Below, one piece after another: positions 9,061 to 16,695 of a stretch of DNA of 64,000 nucleotides. The notes under the pieces are model-generated. The model saw nothing but the letters and a program-made list of their open reading frames with translations, did not search any database and was not told where the DNA came from. This stretch comes from VXPQ01 sp964608315 (GTDB taxonomy: Bacteria; Bacteroidota; Rhodothermia; Rhodothermales; VXPQ01): NCBI GenBank assembly GCA_964608315.1, contig CAZSNF010000017.1:18411-82410 (forward strand). Direction: 5' to 3'. Numbering within the stretch: the stretch's first letter is position 1; each line of letters opens with the position of its first letter. A program made the position numbers and the translations under genes.

Positions 9061-10320
9061 CTATGCGCTCGCCTTGCGCTTTTCGTAAACGGGATCGGCG
9101 CCGTGCAGTACCGTATCCCGCGTCACCCGGCAGGTTGCCGCATTGGGCCGGGCATGCAGGTCATACATGATTTCGAGCATGATCTGCTCCATGACGGAAC
9201 GCAATCCGCGCGCGCCCGTGCCGAGTTTTTTCGCCCGCCGCACAATGATCTCCAGGGCGTCGTCGTCGAACGCAAGTTGTACGCCGTCCATGGCGAACAA
9301 TTTCTGGTATTGCTTCACCAGCGCATTTTTCGGTTCGAGCAAAATCTGCCGCATGGCCGCGTCGGTAAGCGGCTTCAGGGCCGCCATGACCGGAACGCGC
9401 CCCACCAGTTCGGGAATGAGCCCGAATTTCAGGAGATCGTCCGGCTCGACGCTTTGCAAAATCGCAGGATCGTTGCGGTCGAACACCTTGCGACCCTCCG
9501 ACATGAACCCGATCGTATTGATGGACAGCCGGTGCGCAACAATTTCCTGCAAACCGTCGAACGCGCCCCCCACAATGAAGAGAATATTCCGGGTATTGAT
9601 GTTGATCAGGCTCTGTTCCGGGTGCTTGCGCCCACCCTTCGGCGGCACGCCGGCCACGGTGCCTTCCAGAATTTTAAGCAAGGCCTGCTGTACGCCTTCC
9701 CCGGACACGTCGCGCGTAATGGACGCATTGTCGCTTTTGCGCGCAATCTTGTCGATCTCGTCGATATAGATGATGCCCTGTTCGGCGCGCTCGACGTTGA
9801 AATCGGACGCATGCAGAAGGTGGGTCAGGATACTTTCGACATCCTCGCCGACATACCCGGCTTCCGTCAGCGCCGTGGCGTCCGAAATGGAAAAAGGCAC
9901 GTCCAGAATACGCGCCAGGGAACGGGCAAGCAGTGTTTTTCCGACGCCGGTAGGCCCCAGAAGCAGCACATTGGATTTTTCCAGCTCCACCTGATCGTAC
10001 TCGTGCACATACCGATCCTTGTCGATCCGTTTGTAGTGGTTGTACACGGCGACGGCCAGGGCCTTCTTCGCATAGTCCTGACCAATGACATATTCGTCCA
10101 GCGCCGCCTTGATCTCGCGCGGAGCAAGCAGGCGCGGCTTCGCCGGCGACGACCGAAAAGAAACCTCCGTTTCCGGAACGCCCCCGATCACGGTCGCCGC
10201 TTCGCCGATGCACCGGTCGCAAATGTATACGCCAGGTTCCCGGGCCTGGACCATGGACTCGGCGCTGTCCACCGATTGTCCGCAGAACGAACACCGAATA
10301 ATGTTATGTCTTCTGCTCAT
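9061..10320 (-). CDS. clpX: ATP-dependent Clp protease ATP-binding subunit ClpX
   Basis: Hexameric AAA+ unfoldase that feeds ssrA-tagged and other substrates to ClpP. The 419-residue protein starts with the Cys4 zinc-binding domain (C10, C13, C34, C37), then Walker A GPTGVGKT at 121-128, pore loop GYVGED at 154-159, Walker B IIYIDEID at 182-189, and the sensor and C-terminal small domain ending around LHGADPVYEK. Length and order are standard. It is the first gene of the minus-strand run; clpP is not next to it. The upstream 400 bp hold an AT-rich stretch and a complete cloverleaf repeat. Confidence 0.97.
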   Translation of the reverse strand: MSRRHNIIRCSFCGQSVDSAESMVQAREPGVYICDRCIGEAATVIGGVPETEVSFRSSPAKPRLLAPREIKAALDEYVIGQDYAKKALAVAVYNHYKRIDKDRYVHEYDQVELEKSNVLLLGPTGVGKTLLARSLARILDVPFSISDATALTEAGYVGEDVESILTHLLHASDFNVERAEQGIIYIDEIDKIARKSDNASITRDVSGEGVQQALLKILEGTVAGVPPKGGRKHPEQSLININTRNILFIVGGAFDGLQEIVAHRLSINTIGFMSEGRKVFDRNDPAILQSVEPDDLLKFGLIPELVGRVPVMAALKPLTDAAMRQILLEPKNALVKQYQKLFAMDGVQLAFDDDALEIIVRRAKKLGTGARGLRSVMEQIMLEIMYDLHARPNAATCRVTRDTVLHGADPVYEKRKASA

Positions 10321-10454
10321 ACGCGAAAAGAAAGCATGCGTCTGTGGGAAGGCGGCGTAATCTCAAGATACTTATGAGTATTCTTTAAAGATACTTTACA
10401 GGTATACTTTGGCAAAGTTGCGAAAATATAATATACAGGATACTAAACCACTTC
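10321..10454 (-). promoter_or_regulatory. AT-rich upstream region of clpX
   Basis: About 130 bp before clpX, clearly richer in A/T than the surroundings between 10370 and 10450 (many TATA/AAAG tracts, including AAATATAATATACAGG). A promoter for the clpX run is expected here, but I could not fix one pair of -35/-10 or Bacteroidota -33/-7 hexamers with confidence. It is bounded on the far side by the cloverleaf repeat at 10455. Confidence 0.35.
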
Positions 10455-10711
10455 AGGAACCTCTGATTAATTCTGCAAAGTTCAGAGGCTTGCGAGGGAC
10501 GCGCTGGCAAGGAATGACGAAGCAATGCGGCAGGCCCCGCATAATGAGGAATGACGCGGCCAGCGCGTTCCTCGCGGCCTCCCGAAGGGCGCTTCGCGTC
10601 CGCCATGCCCGAATCCGTAGCGTATGCCGCTGATTGCAACGACGCCGTCATAATGTCGCTGTACGCGCGAACGCGAAGCGCTGATCGAAGTAGAATTAAT
10701 CAGAGGTTCCT
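10455..10711 (+). repeat. Complete cloverleaf repeat, copy A
   Basis: A 257-bp element with perfect terminal inverted repeats AGGAACCTCTGATTAATTCT and its complement. Inside are hairpin 1 (arms around 10485-10508 and 10559-10583, stem core GCGCTGGC/GCCAGCGC) and hairpin 2 (GCGCTTCGCGT paired with ACGCGAAGCGC). Relative to the copy at 57691 the terminal stem and both inner stems carry paired substitutions that keep base pairing. A possible TCA flanks both ends. It sits between clpX and the outer-membrane barrel gene, ending a few bases before the barrel stop codon. Confidence 0.9.
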
Positions 10712-10718
10712 TCAGTAT

Positions 10719-12704
10719 TTATCCGAGGATCGGCCAGTGTACGCCGAAACGAAAACGGCCTGCGGGAAGCGGATACACAGGCGCCAGCATGGTCCCCGGA
10801 ATCAGCGAAGCGCCGGCCGGCAAGTGATCGTACGCGAAAAACAGACGAGCCGCGCGAATGCGCACTTCCGCCGCGATATTCGCCGTATTCGAGGGACCAA
10901 GCAGCAAAGAAGACGCCTCCGGCACCGCAAGCAACCCGGAAGGGGCGTGCAGCGAGCGGCTGCGAAAGGAGGACCACGCCATTCCTTCCGCATACAGATC
11001 GAACCGCAAGTCGCCCTCGAAAAGCATGTACCGTACGCCCAAACGCGCCTGGGCGAACCACCGGGGCAGCGTATCGGCGCGGCGCGCATGCAAAGGAGCA
11101 TCGCCTGGCTCCGCGACATACATAAAAGTGGGACGCGCCGTGGCGTAGAATCCGCGGCGAGCGGAACGCCGCCAGCCAATATCCGCATACATAGCTGCCT
11201 GCCGGAGCGGCGAGCGCGCCGTCGCCACAACGACTCCGTCCCCTTCGACAAACAAATCGACGGGGTCGCGGGCCTGGCGCCCAAACGCCCCGATGGCTAC
11301 GACCAAAGGCGCTGCCTGTACGGCCCCTTCGATATGCACGGCGACGGTCCGCCCCGGCGCCGCGTCGGACCGCCCGCGCAAGTCGGCGAATCCGGTATGG
11401 TACAGCACGGCGACGCGCGGTTTGGCGGTCGAAACGCTCATGCGAAAGGCCGTTCGGGTTCCGCGCCGCGCAAGGCGGACAGCGCCCGCCGGACCGCCGC
11501 TCCGATGAAAAAACCAGCTTGCTTCCGGCGCCAGAACCCATTGCGGCGGCGCCTCCTCCGCGCCAGCCCGCCCCAAACGGAGCGAATCGCTCACATGCAC
11601 ATCCAGCGCAAATCGCCGTTGCGCGATTTCCCGAAACGAGGCGCGGGGCGACACACGCTCCGACCACGCCGCTACGCGGAGCGCAAGGCGGCTCCTTGCC
11701 GTGCGCAACAAGGGCTGGCGAATATGCGCTCCGGCGCGTATGGATCGAACGCCCAGCGTGTCGATCGCATCGTGGTACCGAAATGTTTCTGTGGAATGGT
11801 GCAAGGCAACGGACGTCGCGCCGGCGGAAAACCACCGCGCCCGCACGACGCCCGCGAGATCGTTGCGCGCGATGCGGCGCTCGGCTTCCGGCAGAATGAC
11901 TTCGGCGATATCGCTTTGGTAAATGGCGTTCGGATCGCCGGACCGAATCACGACGCCGCCGTGCGCGCCCACGCGGCGGCGCTGGCTCATATACAGCAAC
12001 TCCGCCGACCAGGCGCGCTGCGCATACCGGACGCGCAAAAGACTGCGCCGCCCGCGCGTCAGATCGCTTCCCGGATACGGAATGTTCGTGGCGCGCCCGC
12101 CATACGCCCCAAGCGCTTGCAGCAACCCGGGTCGCCCCCGAAACAACCGCCGGCGCTGCTGGGCATGGACCACGTCTATGCTCTGGAGCCCCTCTCCGTC
12201 GCGCCAATAGGTGGCCTCCGTACGCGGCGGAACGCCTCCGTAAGACCGCAAACGCGTCCGCACCCCGGCCCCGACAGGATCGATTCGAGGGGGCGCAATG
12301 AGGGGCAACGGGATCAGGTCCCAGGCCGGCCGTCCAGTGAAAATATCCGTGAACGGAATCTCGCCCAACGAAAGCGGTCGCGTGTTGGGAGACAAGCCGA
12401 ATGGACTCCATCCGTCGGGCCAGCCCGGACGATCGAACAGATAGGTAAAACTGCCGGGCGCGGCGGCGATCAGTTCGGCGAGGCGAATGTCGGGCCGGAG
12501 CGCCGGAAGCGAATCGGAAAGCGCCCATCCGACCCCGCCCTCCGCAGGCGGCGCATCCCCGAAGCCCATGAGATGCAGCGGCGCGCGGGCAAGAGAATCC
12601 GGCGACGGAGCATTGCCCAATGCCGTAGTATCCGGCTCCTGGGCGGCCGCGGCGGGGCACAGCAGGCATCCGACCAGCGCAATGCATCGAAGAAAGGCGT
12701 TCAT
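10719..12704 (-). CDS. Outer-membrane beta-barrel protein with TonB-plug-like N-terminus
   Basis: A 661-residue exported protein: signal peptide MNAFLRCIALVGCLLCPAAAAQ (cleavage after about residue 21), then a segment around residues 75-130 whose pattern (LIAAAPGSFTYLFDRPG, later GEIPFTDIFTGRPAWDLIPL) resembles the plug of TonB-dependent receptors, followed by about 500 residues of alternating strands with aromatic girdles and a C-terminal strand FRFGVHWPILG. It may be a diverged receptor or a putative porin. Its ATG overlaps the TGA of the upstream epimerase-like gene by 4 bp, indicating coupling. Long open frames on the opposite strand here are compositional shadows. Confidence 0.72.
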   Translation of the reverse strand: MNAFLRCIALVGCLLCPAAAAQEPDTTALGNAPSPDSLARAPLHLMGFGDAPPAEGGVGWALSDSLPALRPDIRLAELIAAAPGSFTYLFDRPGWPDGWSPFGLSPNTRPLSLGEIPFTDIFTGRPAWDLIPLPLIAPPRIDPVGAGVRTRLRSYGGVPPRTEATYWRDGEGLQSIDVVHAQQRRRLFRGRPGLLQALGAYGGRATNIPYPGSDLTRGRRSLLRVRYAQRAWSAELLYMSQRRRVGAHGGVVIRSGDPNAIYQSDIAEVILPEAERRIARNDLAGVVRARWFSAGATSVALHHSTETFRYHDAIDTLGVRSIRAGAHIRQPLLRTARSRLALRVAAWSERVSPRASFREIAQRRFALDVHVSDSLRLGRAGAEEAPPQWVLAPEASWFFHRSGGPAGAVRLARRGTRTAFRMSVSTAKPRVAVLYHTGFADLRGRSDAAPGRTVAVHIEGAVQAAPLVVAIGAFGRQARDPVDLFVEGDGVVVATARSPLRQAAMYADIGWRRSARRGFYATARPTFMYVAEPGDAPLHARRADTLPRWFAQARLGVRYMLFEGDLRFDLYAEGMAWSSFRSRSLHAPSGLLAVPEASSLLLGPSNTANIAAEVRIRAARLFFAYDHLPAGASLIPGTMLAPVYPLPAGRFRFGVHWPILG

Positions 12705-13636
12705 GCCGGCCCCGGCTTTCCACGCCGGTTCAGATACGACAAATTTTCGGGCGAAAACGGCTTGAATACAAGATCGAAATCGCGATAGAACGCCGTGTTG
12801 TCGCAGGTATTGCCCTCAAGGAGCATGTCGAACTGGTCGAGAGAAACAGGCAGCAGGCCCGTTCCGTCGAAAAAACGCACCAACGGGCGCGCAAGCCCGA
12901 CCGGTTGGGAGATTTTCGGCTTGCGTGCATGCCCCGCCGCATCGGTTATACGGTCGAGCAGGACGGAAAAAGTCAGGCGTTCCTGCCCCCCGGCGCAATA
13001 CGTTGCGCCCTGCGCCGCCTCCAGCGTGAGCGCCTGCGCGAACGCCGCCGCGACTTCCTCAACGGAAATCGGTTGCATTTCGTAGCGGCCGTCGCCAAAA
13101 ACGGGCAAGACGGGCCAGGGGCGCACCAGCGTACGGGCCAACCCGGAAGCGAATTCGAATCCGTCCGGGCCGGGATCCCCGAAAATGAGCGAAGGGCGAA
13201 AAATCGTCCAGCGGGCGAAACCAGCTTCCCGAACATATTCTTCCGCCCGCCATTTCGAGGTCTGATACGCGGACACGCCATCCGGGCGGGCGCCATTGGC
13301 GCTCATGTGCACGAATCCGGGGACGCCTGCGCTGCGGGCTTCGTCCGCCACGTTTTTCGTCCCCCCGAAATGCAGCGCGTCGAACGTGACGCCGCGCGCG
13401 GGATTTTCCCGAATAATGCCCACGAGATGCACGACGGCGTCGCAGCCGCCCATCGATCCGCCCAACGTCTTCGGGTCGGTTACCGAGCCGACCACCTGCT
13501 CCACGCGGGCCGACAGGGCGTCGAGCGACGGGGCCTTGTTGCGCACCAGACAACGCACGGCATGTCCCTGCCGGATCAGTTCGCGGAGGATATAGCCTCC
13601 CGCGAAACCAGTACCCCCGGTAAGAAAAATGGTCAT
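12701..13636 (-). CDS. NAD(P)-dependent epimerase/dehydratase-like protein (atypical SDR, NDUFA9-like)
   Basis: A 311-residue Rossmann protein beginning MTIFLTGGTGFAGGYIL, the extended/atypical SDR nucleotide-binding loop. An active-site-like YQTSK lies near residue 134, followed by RPSLIFGDPGPDGFEF and a C-terminal substrate region. The pattern fits the NDUFA9/YwnB/complex I-associated group, whose members often bind NADPH without a known reaction. ATG at 13636 gives the dinucleotide-binding strand at the exact N-terminus; longer readings add nothing conserved. It overlaps the downstream outer-membrane gene by 4 bp. Its role may be in quinone or lipid metabolism, which is inference only. Confidence 0.82.
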   Translation of the reverse strand: MTIFLTGGTGFAGGYILRELIRQGHAVRCLVRNKAPSLDALSARVEQVVGSVTDPKTLGGSMGGCDAVVHLVGIIRENPARGVTFDALHFGGTKNVADEARSAGVPGFVHMSANGARPDGVSAYQTSKWRAEEYVREAGFARWTIFRPSLIFGDPGPDGFEFASGLARTLVRPWPVLPVFGDGRYEMQPISVEEVAAAFAQALTLEAAQGATYCAGGQERLTFSVLLDRITDAAGHARKPKISQPVGLARPLVRFFDGTGLLPVSLDQFDMLLEGNTCDNTAFYRDFDLVFKPFSPENLSYLNRRGKPGPA

Positions 13637-13681
13637 GGCGTCCGGGGCGGATAACGATTCGGGGCGTCGCGTACGCAACAC

Positions 13682-13784
13682 GCCGAATCTACGGTGTTTT
13701 CTGCTGATTTCAGCGGTGCAATCATGAAATTCGCGACGGTCGAACGCGGCGCGCTGAGCGAAGTGGCTTTGATCAGAGTGTCCC
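13682..13784 (+). repeat. Decayed half copy of the cloverleaf repeat that supplies the pfkA stop codon
   Basis: About 100 bp match the right half of the forward element (CTGCTGATTTCA..., GAACGCGGCGCGCTGAGCGAAGT, then TTTGATCAGAGTGTCCCT). The terminal repeat runs into the 3' end of the phosphofructokinase gene: read on the minus strand, GGGACACTCTGA gives the last residues GTL and the stop codon TGA. The left half and first hairpin are absent. Confidence 0.75.
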
Positions 13785-14897
13785 TTGCATATGCAGACTT
13801 TCGATGCGGTAATCGAAATCGCGCAACCCAAAGGAAACCCCGGTGGCGTGGGCCGTAGCGATCATCGGATGATCAAGGGGAATCATGCGGGTTTTGTCGG
13901 CGACCTCTTCGAACGGAACGCTTGCGAGCCGGTTGTTTTGCAACGCAACCATGCGCCCGAACTGTCCCTCGGCAACCATGGCGCCGGCGTAAACGCCGAA
14001 GGCGGTCGCCAGATCGCGATCGTACGCCGTCGGGGCGCCGCCCCGCTGCATGTGTCCGAGAATCGTGGTGCGCACCTCGCTATCGATCTGCGTGCTCAGC
14101 GCCTGTTCGAGCGTCTTGCCCACTCCCCCGAGGCGCACGGGATCCGGGCTGTTTTCCACAACCTGCTCGATGACCAGATCGCCTCCCCGGGCCCGGGCGC
14201 CCTCGGCGATTATGATAATCGTAAAGTTCTGCCCCCGGGCTTCCCGTTGCCGGCAGACCCACGCCACATCTTCCACCGTATACTCGATTTCGGGAATCAG
14301 AATGACGTCGGCGCCGCCCGCCACCCCGGCGTACAGGGCGATCCATCCCGCATAGCGCCCCATCGTCTCAATGATCATCACCCGGTCATGACTCTGCGCG
14401 GTCGTATGAATGCGATCGACCACGTCGGTAACGATTGAAACGGCGGTGTCGAAGCCGAACGTGCGCTCGGTTCCCATCAGATCGTTGTCGATCGTCTTGG
14501 GCACGCCGACGATGTTCACGCCCATCTTCGCCAGGCCATTCGCAATGGACATCGTGCCATCTCCGCCGATGACGACCAGCGCATCCAGTCCGATCAGGCG
14601 ACAATACTCGCAGACCTGTTCCGAAACGTCCGCATGGTCCTGTTTGTAGTAGCTGAATGGATTGGCTATGTTGCTGGAGCCAAGAATCGTGCCGCCAAGC
14701 GTAAGAATGCCGCTAACGTCGCGGTAGGGAAGCGGACGGGTGCGTCGCTCGATCAATCCCAGAAAACCATCCTCGACGCCGACCACTTCGGCGCGATGGT
14801 GCAAAATGAGGCATTTGGCGACGCCCCGAATGACGGCGTTCAGGCCAGGGCAGTCGCCGCCGCCGGTGAGAAGACCCACGCGCATGGAACCGGACAT
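13773..14897 (-). CDS. pfkA: 6-phosphofructokinase (group with Gly and Lys signature)
   Basis: Phosphorylates fructose 6-phosphate in glycolysis. The 374-residue protein shows TGGGDCPGLNAVIR at 11-24, GGDGT at 111-115, PKTIDND at 133-139 (catalytic aspartate D137), MGRYAGW near 183 and PEIEYTVEDV. The phosphoryl-donor positions read Gly114 (usual for ATP users) with Lys134 (found in PPi users and in the actinobacterial ATP-dependent group), so ATP is the better guess but not certain. The last three residues and the stop come from the end of a cloverleaf repeat. Gluconokinase and 6-phosphogluconate dehydrogenase follow divergently, a hexose/pentose-phosphate neighbourhood. Confidence 0.93.
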   Translation of the reverse strand: MSGSMRVGLLTGGGDCPGLNAVIRGVAKCLILHHRAEVVGVEDGFLGLIERRTRPLPYRDVSGILTLGGTILGSSNIANPFSYYKQDHADVSEQVCEYCRLIGLDALVVIGGDGTMSIANGLAKMGVNIVGVPKTIDNDLMGTERTFGFDTAVSIVTDVVDRIHTTAQSHDRVMIIETMGRYAGWIALYAGVAGGADVILIPEIEYTVEDVAWVCRQREARGQNFTIIIIAEGARARGGDLVIEQVVENSPDPVRLGGVGKTLEQALSTQIDSEVRTTILGHMQRGGAPTAYDRDLATAFGVYAGAMVAEGQFGRMVALQNNRLASVPFEEVADKTRMIPLDHPMIATAHATGVSFGLRDFDYRIESLHMQGTL

Positions 14898-15043
14898 ATA
14901 ATGGTAGTTGATAAAGGATGCAAACGAAGGATAACGATGAATCCGATGGCTCGCTATGAAAAGAAGGAACGTCCCGTTACGTTCCGCCCCGAAACCCGGC
15001 GGCGGGCCGGCCGGGACAGGTTCCCCGCAAACTCCGCCGCGGC

Positions 15044-15589
15044 ATGACGGTCCGAAAAGTTTCCGATGCGCCGCCGCGACGCGCGCTGGTCGCGGTGCTC
15101 ATGGGCGTATCCGGCGTAGGCAAAACGACGGTCGGGCAAGCGGCGGCGGAGTATTTCGGGTGGCCCCTCTTCGAGGGAGACGATTTTCATTCGGCGGCCA
15201 ATATCGACAAAATGCGTCGAGGGATTGCCCTGGACGACAGCGACCGCGCCGACTGGCTCAATGCCTTGCGCGCCCGAATCCAGCAATGCCTGGACGAGCG
15301 GCGCCCGGCCATCGTAACGTGTTCGGCGCTGAAAAAAAAGTACCGGGACGTACTCCGGCGAGGCGATCGCAACGTCCTCTTCGTCTACCTGCAAGCAGAA
15401 CGAAACATCGTCGCGAAAAGAATAGGCGCCCGACGCGGTCATTATTTTGGAGAAAATCTGCTCGACAGCCAGTATGCGGCGCTGGAAGAGCCGGAACAAG
15501 CCTTCGCGATCCATGCCGGCGAACCGCTCGACCGGGTTACGGCCGCCGTGATAGTTCTTCTGGAAAACGCCCTGAAAAACGCCCGCTGA
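15044..15589 (+). CDS. gntK: Gluconokinase
   Basis: Phosphorylates D-gluconate to 6-phosphogluconate. The 181-residue P-loop kinase has VLMGVSGVGKTTVG (Walker A about residues 18-31), the substrate-binding FEGDDFHSAANIDKM near 43-57, TCSALKKKYRDVLR near 92-105, and the lid RIGARRGHYFGENLLDSQ. Length fits the GntK family. It converges with 6-phosphogluconate dehydrogenase (36 bp between stops), so the two enzymes of gluconate entry into the pentose phosphate pathway are neighbours though on opposite strands. Confidence 0.93.
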   Translation: MTVRKVSDAPPRRALVAVLMGVSGVGKTTVGQAAAEYFGWPLFEGDDFHSAANIDKMRRGIALDDSDRADWLNALRARIQQCLDERRPAIVTCSALKKKYRDVLRRGDRNVLFVYLQAERNIVAKRIGARRGHYFGENLLDSQYAALEEPEQAFAIHAGEPLDRVTAAVIVLLENALKNAR

Positions 15590-15625
15590 AACGGTTCGGG
15601 AACCGCCGCCATAATTTTCAGGCAA

Positions 15626-16537
15626 TCAAGACCCCCGCCTTTTTACGGAATGCCCCCCGAATTTGTTACGCATGGCCGAAAGAAGGCGGTGCGCAAAAGA
15701 CTGATCGTCGCGGGACTGAATGCGCTGAAGCAGCGAGGCGGTAATGACCGGCGCAGGGATATTCAGGTCTATCGCCTCGCGAACGGTCCAGCGGCCCTCC
15801 CCGGAATCAGGCACAAAGGGAGCGATGTCGCGCAACTCCGCATCCTCTTCCAATGCGTCCGCCGTAAGGTCCAGCAGCCACGACCGGACCACGCTCCCGT
15901 GACGCCAGATATGAGCAATGGCATGGGTATCCAGATTGAAACGGTCGCTTCCCGCCATGATCGCGAATCCCTCTGCATACGCCTGCATCATGCCGTACTC
16001 AATGCCGTTGTGCACCATTTTCACGAAATGGCCCGCGCCGGCAGGCCCGACATGTCCCCATCCTTCCCCTCCGTCACACGCCAGCGCATCGAAAACCGGC
16101 GCAAGCCGTTCGATAGCCTGCGCAGGCCCGCCCGCCATCAGGCAATATCCTTCCGAAAGGCCCCAAACGCCCCCGCTGACGCCCGCATCGACCAGGTGCA
16201 CCCCTTGCTCCTTCAGCGAAGCGGCCCGGCGCGCCGTATTGCGATAATCGGAATTGCCGCCGTCGATCAGGACATCGCCTGATTCGAGCAGCGGCGCAAG
16301 TGCGGCAATGGCGGCGTCCACCGGATCGCCGGCGGGCACCATCATCCAGATATGCCTGGGCGCCGCGCACCGATTCACCAGCGCTTCCAGGGAATCGGCG
16401 GCGACCACGCCGGATCGCTCGTATTCCGAAACGACCTCGGGCGAAAGATCGAATCCAATGACGCGATGTCCATGCCGGAGAAGCCGGAGCGCCATATTGC
16501 CCCCCATTTTCCCCAGTCCGATCATGCCGATTTCCAT
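15626..16537 (-). CDS. gnd: 6-phosphogluconate dehydrogenase, decarboxylating (short form)
   Basis: Oxidatively decarboxylates 6-phosphogluconate to ribulose 5-phosphate. The 303-residue protein is the short (about 300 residues, GndA/YqeC-like) type: MEIGMIGLGKMGGNMALRL nucleotide-binding start, IDGGNSDYRNTARR near 91-104, GVSGGVWGLSEGYCLMAGG near 117-135 and the catalytic lysine/asparagine helix GHFVKMVHNGIEYGMMQA. The loop after beta-2 (GFDLSPEVV, acidic, no Arg) suggests NAD+ rather than NADP+; this is inference. ATG at 16537 is the family start. Divergent from the OPT transporter. Confidence 0.92.
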   Translation of the reverse strand: MEIGMIGLGKMGGNMALRLLRHGHRVIGFDLSPEVVSEYERSGVVAADSLEALVNRCAAPRHIWMMVPAGDPVDAAIAALAPLLESGDVLIDGGNSDYRNTARRAASLKEQGVHLVDAGVSGGVWGLSEGYCLMAGGPAQAIERLAPVFDALACDGGEGWGHVGPAGAGHFVKMVHNGIEYGMMQAYAEGFAIMAGSDRFNLDTHAIAHIWRHGSVVRSWLLDLTADALEEDAELRDIAPFVPDSGEGRWTVREAIDLNIPAPVITASLLQRIQSRDDQSFAHRLLSAMRNKFGGHSVKRRGS

Positions 16538-16695
16538 AGTACGGGAGATATTGTTTGCTGAAGAGTATCCCCTGGAAGATAGTATCTTTCCGTATCCTTG
16601 CATAGCCCGTTTGATTGTTCGCGTATTCTTGCGCTATTTTCGGGTATGCGCTTCGTCTGGACACAATCCCTGACCCTGCCTGTCGAAGGTACGTT

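Noticed and set aside
10551..12788. A 745-codon open frame on the plus strand opposite the outer-membrane barrel gene
   Set aside because: It is Arg/Pro/His-rich with no motif, while the minus-strand frame has a signal peptide, plug-like motif, strand pattern and a 4-bp coupled start. High GC makes long antisense frames common here.
15591..15604. CGGTTCGGGAACCG hairpin between gntK and gnd as a terminator
   Set aside because: The stem leaves only a two-base loop and no T-run follows, so support is too weak.
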